Assembly: GCA_031274525.1 (NCBI GenBank)
Contig: JAISQA010000033.1
Coordinates: 1-54,014 of the forward strand
Direction of reading: 5' to 3'
Length of the DNA stretch: 54,014 nt
DNA from: Candidatus Margulisiibacteriota bacterium
GTDB taxonomy: Bacteria > Margulisbacteria > Termititenacia > Termititenacales > Termititenacaceae
The position numbers and the translations under genes are program-made. Below, in pieces: positions 7,217-14,141 of the stretch. Every line of letters begins with the position of its first letter. The first letter of the stretch is position 1. The notes under the pieces are model-generated. The model was not told the origin of the DNA. It saw nothing but the letters and a program-made list of their open reading frames with translations, and made no database searches.

Positions 7217-7939
7217 TCAGCCCTGCCGCGCTTCAAACTCTCTGCGCTGACGGCTGATTTCCGGGGCATATACGGTCTGGAATATTCTGCTCTGTTCAGC
7301 ATAATGCGCCAGGCTAGGCACGCCACATTCGTGCAAAGCCCAGGAACAAAGCTGCGCCGGTACAACAGTCCTGTATCCGGCCTTATAAAATTCCAGACAT
7401 TGCGACGCATCATAAAAATGCCAGTCCTGAAATAAATCTTCCCGCCAGAATAAATCATATTGAGTGGCCATTAACAAACCGTCAACGACAATAACTTCTC
7501 TGTACTTTTCCGTGTGTGTGTGTGTGTGTGGGGGGGGGGGGGGATGATTTAATTCACTAAGGAAGCCCCGGTGTGAGTCAATGACACGACCATAAGGATA
7601 TCGGGATTCCCACCAGCAGCCCGATTCCGGCAAATTCTGCGCCCCGATCAGGCCGATTAAACCGATATCCTGTTCGGCAAATAAGCGCAATATTCTTTGC
7701 ATAAAATATGGATAAAAAAGCAAAACATCCTGATGCAAATAAATCTTATACTTAGCATCTGATTCCCGCTGCGCCTGATTGTAGCCGGCGCACATAGACG
7801 CCGCGCCGCGCACCGCCCTATATTCCACTGTCATTTCAGGAGGCGTCGCCAGTAAAGATAAAAAATGCAGACACTTCCGGTAAAGCGCTTCGTTATTAAC
7901 GCAGGTTATGAAACATATTTTATTTTTATCTAAAACCAT
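7217..7939 (-). CDS. StrF-type glycosyltransferase (Glyco_tranf_2_5), phase-variable, ON
   Basis: The protein reads KICFITCVNNEALYRKCL, then AASMCAGYNQA, YLHQDVLL (likely the DxD-type site), IGLIGLIGAQNLPESGCWWES, VVDGLLMATQYDLFWRED, and DWHFYDASQCLEFYKAGY. These are the consecutive blocks of the StrF-like GT-A family. Residues encoded by the mixed repeat (HPPPPPHTHTHTE) fall in the loop before VVDGLLMATQ, a tolerant position. All 240 residues are in frame here, so this gene is ON. Slippage of the G tract, or of the GT tract by a number of units not divisible by three, would break it. It starts 12 bases after the stop of the ATPase at 7952, suggesting co-transcription. Confidence 0.85.
   Translation of the reverse strand: MVLDKNKICFITCVNNEALYRKCLHFLSLLATPPEMTVEYRAVRGAASMCAGYNQAQRESDAKYKIYLHQDVLLFYPYFMQRILRLFAEQDIGLIGLIGAQNLPESGCWWESRYPYGRVIDSHRGFLSELNHPPPPPHTHTHTEKYREVIVVDGLLMATQYDLFWREDLFQDWHFYDASQCLEFYKAGYRTVVPAQLCSWALHECGVPSLAHYAEQSRIFQTVYAPEISRQRREFEARQG
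7512..7543 (-). repeat. Compound microsatellite (GT)9 followed by a G run, in coding sequence
   Basis: Nine GT units (7512-7529) run into a G14 run (7530-7543). Both parts can slip independently, giving two ways to shift the frame of the glycosyltransferase. The present combined length keeps the frame open. Confidence 0.9.
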
Positions 7940-7951
7940 ATTATGTCTAAT

Positions 7952-9163
7952 TCATTCCCACAAATTATTCAAAGGCACAGCGCGCAGGTTGCGGCCAAAA
8001 GGCAGCGTCTGTTCACCGGTGTAAAGCACCAGGCCATAAAATTTCGCGCCGCCTATATTATCCCGAAACCAGCGCAAATGCTTAAAATCGCCGGCGCTAA
8101 CGCTGGAAGAGGCCTTAACCTCTATGCCGGTAAGCCGCCCCCGGTGCTCAATAATAAAATCTATTTCCCGCTGCCGGTTGTCACGATAATGATACAGCGC
8201 GGCGTCCGTGACCAGATCGACCTGCGCGGCCAGCTGATTGTACACAAAAGTTTCCAGCAGTTTCCCGGATTTATCCCCGTCAAACTCTAAACCTTTTAAC
8301 TTCCAATCTAACACCGCGCTCATCAAGCCCGTGTCGGTGACAAATATTTTATCCTGCTTCCCAACCCGGTCGTAACCGGTTTTCAGCCAGGGACGCAGCC
8401 GGTCCAGCAAATATATCTTTTCCAGCACATTTAAATATTCATCCAGAGTCTGTCTGGAAACGGCAAGCCCGGAGCGGATATGAGCCTTATCCATATACCT
8501 GGCGGAAAATTCACAAACAACCGCAAATAGCTGCCTCAGTATATCCTGCCTTTTGATATTAGCGACATACCGCAGGTCTTTTTCAAGCAAAACATCCACA
8601 TAATTACGGTGCCATTTCCGGCGTGCGGCGGGACTTTTAGCCAGAGGCTCCGGAAATCCGCCGTTAAAAGCAATCTCTAAGCTGCGTTTTTTATCAAAAA
8701 ATTTATTAGCGCAAAATTCTTTTCTCTGCAATCTCTTTAAGAAACGCGGCTCATTGCCCAGTATTTCACCGTAAGCAAAAGGCCGCAGTCTGACTTTTTC
8801 TACCCGGCCGGCCAAAGACTCCTGCACGGTCGGCAAGGCGGCAATATCCGCGGAACCGGTTATCAAATACTGTCCGCAGCGCGTATCTTTATCCACCGCC
8901 CTTTTTATCGCCACTATTAATTCCGGCGCTCTTTGTATTTCATCGATCACCAAAGTCCGCCCGGCGTGTTTTATAAATTCTTGCGGGTCAGCATGTGCCG
9001 ATTTCAAAACGGGAAATTCGTCCAGGGTACGGTATTCAAAACCGCTGGCCGACATATAGTCCGCCAAGGTTGTTTTACCGCATTGCCGGGAGCCGGTCAG
9101 CATGGTGACCCGCATGGTTTTGAGCGATTCAATTACTTTATTTTCCAGCCATCTTTTCCTCAT
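7952..9163 (-). CDS. AAA_14 / DUF4143 ATPase, second copy (403 aa)
   Basis: I take the start at the ATG at 9163 (MRKRWLENKVIESL). The longer frame upstream only translates the promoter repeats. Walker A is GSRQCGKTT (24-32), Walker B LVIDEIQ, and the sensor motif YLITGSAD. A central DNA-binding-like segment (SGLAVSRQTLDEYLNVLEKI) follows. The C-terminus has LYHYRDNRQREIDFIIEHRGRLTGIEVKAS, with the same D...E-x-K nuclease-fold pattern as the first copy. It is clearly diverged from the copy at 4961, so this is not a recent duplication. It heads a minus-strand unit with the two phase-variable glycosyltransferases. Confidence 0.9.
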   Translation of the reverse strand: MRKRWLENKVIESLKTMRVTMLTGSRQCGKTTLADYMSASGFEYRTLDEFPVLKSAHADPQEFIKHAGRTLVIDEIQRAPELIVAIKRAVDKDTRCGQYLITGSADIAALPTVQESLAGRVEKVRLRPFAYGEILGNEPRFLKRLQRKEFCANKFFDKKRSLEIAFNGGFPEPLAKSPAARRKWHRNYVDVLLEKDLRYVANIKRQDILRQLFAVVCEFSARYMDKAHIRSGLAVSRQTLDEYLNVLEKIYLLDRLRPWLKTGYDRVGKQDKIFVTDTGLMSAVLDWKLKGLEFDGDKSGKLLETFVYNQLAAQVDLVTDAALYHYRDNRQREIDFIIEHRGRLTGIEVKASSSVSAGDFKHLRWFRDNIGGAKFYGLVLYTGEQTLPFGRNLRAVPLNNLWE

Positions 9164-9167
9164 AATG

Positions 9168-9205
9168 ATTATAATTATATTATCCAATATGCGGCAAAAT
9201 GTAAA
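9168..9205 (-). promoter_or_regulatory. Promoter of the second ATPase gene, built on the first repeat unit
   Basis: On the minus strand TTTACA (9205-9200) is followed, after 17 bases, by TAATAT (9182-9177), giving a leader of about seven bases. An alternative is TTGCCG (9197-9192), an 18-base spacer and TATAAT (9173-9168), giving a leaderless message. Either way the -35 box is part of the 23-bp repeat, and no Shine-Dalgarno is available. Confidence 0.45.
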
Positions 9206-9299
9206 GCAACTACCCGGCAAAATGCAAACTAGCTATGCGGCAAAATGTAAAGTAGACATACGGCAGAATGTAAAGCAGCTGCCCGGCAAAATGTAAGGC
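9193..9299. repeat. Five 23-bp tandem repeats upstream of the DUF4143 ATPase gene
   Basis: The core GGCAAAATGTAAAG (with small changes: GGCAAAATGCAAAC, GGCAGAATGTAAAG) begins at 9193, 9216, 9239, 9262 and 9285, exactly 23 bases apart. That is close to two helical turns, so a bound protein would repeat on one face of the DNA. It lies in a gene-free gap at the ATPase promoter. No spacers vary between units as they would in a CRISPR array. Confidence 0.9.
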
Positions 9300-9302
9300 G
9301 GA

Positions 9303-9761
9303 TTAATTCAACGACTCGTCCTCGCGGATGCGCCAGACGGAGTTTTCTTTGACCAGCACCAGCTGCTCAGCCTTATCCAGAGCGCCTTCTTCGGCCAGCT
9401 CCGGCCACATGATCCGCGCCTGAATCGTCGCGCGGTCTGCCGCGACCAGCTGCACCGTGCCCAGCTTGAAATGCAGCGGCGCCACCGGGAAAGCCTCGAA
9501 ATGCTGGCGGTACTCCGTTTCGGATACTCTGGCTCTGTCCAGCTCGGACAGATACACATACATTCTGTCCGGCGCACCGTCCTGCCAGGCCTGCAGGTAA
9601 TTGCCCGCCGCCTGCCGCACCGCCAGATCTTCGGAAAAAGCCGCCCGCCCGCTGCCAAACCGGCCGGAGTGCGCCAGCGCAAAAACCGCGCCCAGAGACC
9701 CGCCGATCAGACCGAAAATCAGCAGGATTATTAATATTCTCAGCCGGCTGTTATTGCTCAT
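9303..9761 (-). CDS. Hypothetical membrane-anchored protein, NTF2-like (152 aa)
   Basis: One N-terminal membrane segment (LRILIILLIFGLIGGSLGAVFAL, about residues 7-29) is followed by an outside domain of about 120 residues. The pattern AVRQAAGNYLQAWQDGAPDRMYVYLS ... and the final QLVLVKENSVWRIRED resembles the helix-then-sheet plan of NTF2/DUF4878-type domains that often sit behind a membrane anchor. I do not recognise a specific family. It starts directly after the stop of the small membrane ORF at 9762, in what appears to be the tail of the aminotransferase operon. Confidence 0.65.
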   Translation of the reverse strand: MSNNSRLRILIILLIFGLIGGSLGAVFALAHSGRFGSGRAAFSEDLAVRQAAGNYLQAWQDGAPDRMYVYLSELDRARVSETEYRQHFEAFPVAPLHFKLGTVQLVAADRATIQARIMWPELAEEGALDKAEQLVLVKENSVWRIREDESLN

Positions 9762-9863
9762 TTACCGCCCCCTGCGGCTATTCTGCGCACGGTATTTGAG
9801 GTACGGATCCAGACAGTACCAGACCAGCAAAGCAACAATTATTAAAAAAACTAAAATGCGCAC
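9762..9863 (-). CDS. Small membrane protein (33 aa), GTG start
   Basis: Translates as MRILVFLIIVALLVWYCLDP, then a basic end YLKYRAQNSRRGR. One hydrophobic helix followed by Arg/Lys residues implies a single-pass protein with its C-terminus in the cytoplasm. AGGGGTG precedes the GTG, and the stop TAA abuts the ATG of the next gene, the tight spacing expected for translational coupling. The ORF is short and I know of no family, so it is a prediction. Confidence 0.5.
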   Translation of the reverse strand: MRILVFLIIVALLVWYCLDPYLKYRAQNSRRGR

Positions 9864-9962
9864 CAGACACCCCTATCTATATTATTTTATCACGAAATTA
9901 TCCGCTTACATATATATCCGGCTGTCTTCCGCCAGCCGGCGGCCGCCAGTAAAGTCCGGCCA

Positions 9963-10496
9963 TTACCGGGATAATCCCGCGGCATCACGCTGACGGACAA
10001 CTTCATAGAGCAAAAGCGCGGCGGCCACCGAGGCGTTGAGCGAGGTGATCTGCCCGCGCAGCGGTATACGCACAACAAAGTCACAGTAGGTTCTGGTCAG
10101 GCGGGACAGGCCGCGCCCTTCGCCGCCGAGGACCAGCGTGAGTCCGTCCGTGTAATCCGCGGCGCGATAATCCGTGCCGCCGTCGGCTTCCAGTCCGGCG
10201 ATCCAGAGGCCCTCTTTTTTCAGGCGCTGGAGGACTTCATTGATATTGGCCGCCTGCGCCACGGGCACCAGCTCCGCCGCGCCAGTCGAGGTGCGCATTA
10301 CCGTATCATTGAGCTGCACCGAGCGGCGTTTGGGAATTATCACGCCGTGCGCACCGGCGGCCTCGGCCGTGCGCAGTATGGCGCCGAAATTGCGCGGATC
10401 TTCCAGACCGTCAAGCGCCAGCAGAAAAGGTTTTTGGTTCCGGGCGGCGGCAATTTCCAGCAAATCCTGCCAGGCGCAGTACCGGAAAACCATCAC
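9963..10496 (-). CDS. rlmB: SpoU/TrmH-family RNA 2'-O-methyltransferase, RlmB-like, lacking the N-terminal domain
   Basis: The catalytic SPOUT domain is complete. LDGLEDPRNFGAILRTAEAAG is motif 1, VLGGEGRGLSR motif 2 and RIPLRGQITSLNASVAAALLLYE motif 3, forming the SAM-binding knot. RlmB methylates G2251 of 23S rRNA. Standard RlmB is about 240-250 residues with an L30e-like N-terminal RNA-binding domain. Here only about 25 residues precede the catalytic domain, so the product (177 aa) is closer to a minimal enzyme. The ATG overlaps the stop of the aminotransferase gene (ATGA). The assignment to RlmB and not another SpoU enzyme is tentative. Confidence 0.7.
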   Translation of the reverse strand: MMVFRYCAWQDLLEIAAARNQKPFLLALDGLEDPRNFGAILRTAEAAGAHGVIIPKRRSVQLNDTVMRTSTGAAELVPVAQAANINEVLQRLKKEGLWIAGLEADGGTDYRAADYTDGLTLVLGGEGRGLSRLTRTYCDFVVRIPLRGQITSLNASVAAALLLYEVVRQRDAAGLSR

Positions 10497-11677
10497 AGCT
10501 CTCCGGCGGCCCGGTCAAGCAGCGCAAACCCTTTTTCTAATTCGGGAATAGAGGCGGTGACCGGATAGGCCAGACGCACCACTTCTCCGCCGGAGCCGCT
10601 GCTGATAAGCAGCAAGCCCTGCGCCAGAGCCGCCTGACGCAAAGCGCCGCAAATCCCGCCGGAAGCGCAGACCAGCCCGATCATATAACCCAGACCCTGC
10701 CGCCTGATAAAAACCCGCGGATATTTGGCAATAAGCCTGTCGCAGGCTTCTTCCACGGCCTTAATCTTCGCGGGCATCCGCGGCAGCTCTCCGGTCAAAA
10801 TATCCAGTGTCGCCACGCCGGCCGCGCAGGCCACCGGATTACCGGTGTAGGTGCCGCCGTGCGCCGAGGGTTTCCAGGCATCGGAAATTGCTTTTTTCAG
10901 CACGACCGCGCCAAGCGGAAAGCCGGAGGCAATGCCTTTGGCCAGACTCATAATATCCGGTTCCAGATCAAACCATTCCGCGGCAAACATTTTACCGGTG
11001 CGGCCAAAACCGGACTGTACTTCATCAATAATGAGATAGATATTTTTTTCCGAACAGTAAGCCCGCAATTGCCGAATAAACTCCCTGTCCAGCGCGCTGT
11101 AGCCGCCCTCGCCCCTGACCAGCTCGGTAATGACCGCGGCGATATTGCCGTTATTTAATTTCGCGACAGAATCCAGATCCGGCGCGGCGATAAAAGTATG
11201 CGGCAGCAGCTCGCCGTAGCCGTCCGTATAGGATTTTTTGGAAGTGGTGACCGACAGCGCGCCCATAGTCCGGCCGTGAAAACCGCCCTGCAGGGCAATA
11301 ATTCCGCTTTTGCCCGAAACATATTTGGCGGCCTTGAGCGCACCCTCGACCGCTTCCGAGCCGGACTGGGTGAGAAAAAAACGCGCGTCCTTAATCGGCA
11401 CGATCTTTTGCAGTTTTTCCGCCAGCTCGATATTGGCCGAGGCATAGGTCACACCGGCGCAGTTGTGAATCAGTTTTTTGAGCTGCTCCATAGCCGCGCG
11501 CACGACTTCCGGGTGGCAGTGGCCGGTGCCGGTCACGGCAATACCGGAAGCAAAATCCAGATAGGCTTTGCCGTCCAGTCCGTACAGATAAGAGCCGGAC
11601 CCGCGTTCTATTTCCAGCTCGGTAAAATGACTCAAAACTCTGGATAAAACCCGGTCGCTGCGCTCGACTAAATTCAT
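10493..11677 (-). CDS. Class III PLP-dependent aminotransferase (ArgD/GabT-like, 394 aa)
   Basis: Fold type I aminotransferase. Landmarks are YLDFASGIAVTGTGHCHPEV, the phosphate-binding SGSEAVEGALKAAK, the FHGRTMGALS segment, IIDEVQSGFGRTGKM (the Asp binds the pyridine nitrogen) and SLAKGIASGFPLGAV, with the Schiff-base lysine. Length and motifs fit acetylornithine or 4-aminobutyrate aminotransferase. The SGFGRTG wording is shared by both, and no other arginine-pathway gene is nearby, so I leave the substrate open. First gene of the minus-strand operon that continues with the SpoU methyltransferase. Confidence 0.85.
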   Translation of the reverse strand: MNLVERSDRVLSRVLSHFTELEIERGSGSYLYGLDGKAYLDFASGIAVTGTGHCHPEVVRAAMEQLKKLIHNCAGVTYASANIELAEKLQKIVPIKDARFFLTQSGSEAVEGALKAAKYVSGKSGIIALQGGFHGRTMGALSVTTSKKSYTDGYGELLPHTFIAAPDLDSVAKLNNGNIAAVITELVRGEGGYSALDREFIRQLRAYCSEKNIYLIIDEVQSGFGRTGKMFAAEWFDLEPDIMSLAKGIASGFPLGAVVLKKAISDAWKPSAHGGTYTGNPVACAAGVATLDILTGELPRMPAKIKAVEEACDRLIAKYPRVFIRRQGLGYMIGLVCASGGICGALRQAALAQGLLLISSGSGGEVVRLAYPVTASIPELEKGFALLDRAAGEL

Positions 11678-11745
11678 AGCGGAATTTTAGCATATCTCCC
11701 TGTATTTTTTTATGCTACAATTTGCCGTCATTATAAGGGGTAACG

Positions 11746-14097
11746 GTGCAAGAGCTATTCAAGATAAAATGCGCGGATTTAGCCAAAATCAAAAAGCTCC
11801 CGCCGCGGGATCAGGGACATTATCTGCCGTTCAATACTTACCCGCACGGCTGCCCTCTGGGCGGCTTCGGCGCGGGCACAATCGGCCGTTCGCCTTACGG
11901 GGATTTTAATATCTGGCATATTAAGGTCGGCGCGCATATCGCCGAGGAACTCAAGGCCTGCTGTTTTCATGTTTATCAGAAAGACAGCCAAAAAACCTAT
12001 GTCCAGACCCTGACCACCAGACCGTATAAAGACACGGCGCTAAAACATCTTGCCAGACCGTACGCCGCCAGACACGGGCAGTACGCCGCGGCTTACCCCA
12101 AGGCCAAATATGTCTTTGACGATCCCCGGCAGCCAGCCGAGATCACCTGCGAGCAGTATTCGCCGGTACTGCCGCATAATTATAAGGAAACCAGCTATCC
12201 CGTCGCGGTGTTTGAGCATACTGTCCGCAACAAGACCGCCGGTAAAATCGAAGTGGCTCTCTGCTTAAGCTGGGCCAATATGACCGGCTGGAGTTTTGAG
12301 GATCAGCGGCCGGGCGTGCAGGATAACTGGTTTGGTTTCGTCAAAAATAACGCGGACAAGCGGCATACCCTGCACACCCGGAACAATAAAAACCAAAAAT
12401 TAACCGCCATCATTATGGGCGGTTCGACTCCGCTCACCGCCCGCAAAGAAATGGACGGCGAGATCGGCATTGCCGTGCTGGGCGATGCCAGACTGCAGAC
12501 CTCGGCGCAGCAGTATTTTTACCTGCAGGGTACCGGCGAGGAGCTCTACAAAAGTTTTGCCAAAAACGGCACGCTGGACAACCGGCCGCCGCAGCAGCTG
12601 CTGGAACATCAGAATTACGGCGCGGCAGCGGCCGGCAAGGTCATTCTCCAGCCCGGTGAAACACGCAAAATAACTTTTCTGCTGGTCTGGGATCTGCCGG
12701 TGGTGCATTTCGGCGCGGGGACAAATAAATACAAATACTACACGCGTTTTTTTGACCGCAGCGGCCGGAATGCGCTGGCCCTGCTAAAACTCGCCGCGCG
12801 CGATCATCAAAAATGGTCCGGCGCGATCGACAAATGGCAGCAGGAAATTAGCAGCGGCAGCAAAACCGCCCCCCTGCTCCGCACCGAACAGTCCAGACAA
12901 AATTATCTGCAAATGCTCATAAACGAGCTGTATTTTTTAGCGGACGGCGGCAGCTTCTGGGACGCCCGGACCGGCTCTTTCGGCCTGCTGGAATGTTTCG
13001 ATTATCCTTTTTATGAAACGCTGGATGTGCGGTTTTACAGCTCTTTTCCCCTGCTCAAATTCTGGCCGGAAATAGAGCTGAAAATTATGCGTAATTTTGC
13101 CGCCACTATCGCCGTGGCGGACAAACAAATCACGCGTTACCACCTGCACGCCGACAAGCCTGCCCTGCCGCTGCCCAAAAATCCGCAGGCCCGGCTGCTG
13201 TGTGCCGATCAGAAAAAAAAGCGGGGCGCCTGCCCGCACGACCTCGGCTCGCCGAAACAAAATCCCTTTGCCGTGCCGTCCGCCTACACCTGGCAGAACA
13301 CCAATTACTGGAAAGACCTGAACAGTAAATTTATCCTGCTGGTCTACCGGGACTTCGTCTACACCGGCGATAAAAAATTTCTGAAAGACCTGTGGCCGGC
13401 AATGCGGCTGGCGGCGGATTATCTGCACAAAATGGACAGGGACAACGACGGCATACCGGAAAACAGCGGCTATCCCGACCAGACTTATGACAACTGGAGC
13501 ATGCGCGGTGTCTCGGCCTACTGCGGCTCGCTCTGGCTGGCCGCCCTGCGCGCGCTGGCAGACACCGCGCGCGCGCTTGACGACAGCGCGGCCGCCATGC
13601 AATATTCCGCGCTGCTGGCCAAAGCACAGAAAACTTTTGACCAAAAGCTCTGGAACGGCCGGTACTATAATTTCTGCGCCGGCAACACGGACATTATGGC
13701 CGACCAGCTCATCGGACAATGGTACATCGACCTGCTGAAAACCGAGCCAATACTCTCGAATATCAAAATAACCTCCGCGCTGCGGACTATTTACAAATAC
13801 AACTACAAAAGAACCCAGGGCGGCCGCTGGGGCATCCTTTCCGGCAAGACCGCCAGAAATAAAATGACCGCCGCCGAACAGGGGCGTGACGTCTGGGTCG
13901 GCGCCAATTTTGCCCTGTGCAGTCTATTCCTGCATCACGGCCTGCCCCGGGCGGCGGAACAGGTCTTGAACACCCTATCTAAAATAATTTACAGCAAGGG
14001 CTTTTTCTTCCGCACGCCGGAAGGCTGGGACACCGCCGGGCAATTTACGGCAACTATGTATATGCGTCCCAATGCCATCTGGTCTCTGGAATTCTAG
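11746..14097 (+). CDS. Glycoside hydrolase family 116 (GBA2-like beta-glucosidase/xylosidase), 783 aa
   Basis: The N-terminal domain opens with LPFNTYPHGCPLGGFGAGTIGRSPYGDFNIWHI, as in bacterial GH116 and human GBA2. The catalytic (alpha/alpha)6 domain holds LLECFDYPFYETLDVRFYSSFP, where the Glu (about residue 416) aligns with the family nucleophile. The acid/base Asp should lie in PDQTYDNWSMRGVSAYCGSLWLAA. No signal peptide is present, so the enzyme should act in the cytoplasm on imported beta-glucosides or xylosides. Start is a GTG with AAGGGG eight bases upstream. It runs toward the sugar ABC operon on the opposite strand; a shared substrate is inferred from position only. Confidence 0.85.
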   Translation: MQELFKIKCADLAKIKKLPPRDQGHYLPFNTYPHGCPLGGFGAGTIGRSPYGDFNIWHIKVGAHIAEELKACCFHVYQKDSQKTYVQTLTTRPYKDTALKHLARPYAARHGQYAAAYPKAKYVFDDPRQPAEITCEQYSPVLPHNYKETSYPVAVFEHTVRNKTAGKIEVALCLSWANMTGWSFEDQRPGVQDNWFGFVKNNADKRHTLHTRNNKNQKLTAIIMGGSTPLTARKEMDGEIGIAVLGDARLQTSAQQYFYLQGTGEELYKSFAKNGTLDNRPPQQLLEHQNYGAAAAGKVILQPGETRKITFLLVWDLPVVHFGAGTNKYKYYTRFFDRSGRNALALLKLAARDHQKWSGAIDKWQQEISSGSKTAPLLRTEQSRQNYLQMLINELYFLADGGSFWDARTGSFGLLECFDYPFYETLDVRFYSSFPLLKFWPEIELKIMRNFAATIAVADKQITRYHLHADKPALPLPKNPQARLLCADQKKKRGACPHDLGSPKQNPFAVPSAYTWQNTNYWKDLNSKFILLVYRDFVYTGDKKFLKDLWPAMRLAADYLHKMDRDNDGIPENSGYPDQTYDNWSMRGVSAYCGSLWLAALRALADTARALDDSAAAMQYSALLAKAQKTFDQKLWNGRYYNFCAGNTDIMADQLIGQWYIDLLKTEPILSNIKITSALRTIYKYNYKRTQGGRWGILSGKTARNKMTAAEQGRDVWVGANFALCSLFLHHGLPRAAEQVLNTLSKIIYSKGFFFRTPEGWDTAGQFTATMYMRPNAIWSLEF

Positions 14098-14141
14098 CTT
14101 AACAAACTGCCTAATACTTCTGATATTTCGCGCAACGAATA

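Noticed and set aside
9193-9299. Possible CRISPR array
   Set aside because: The units are strictly tandem with a 23-bp period and no unique spacers; no cas genes are nearby.
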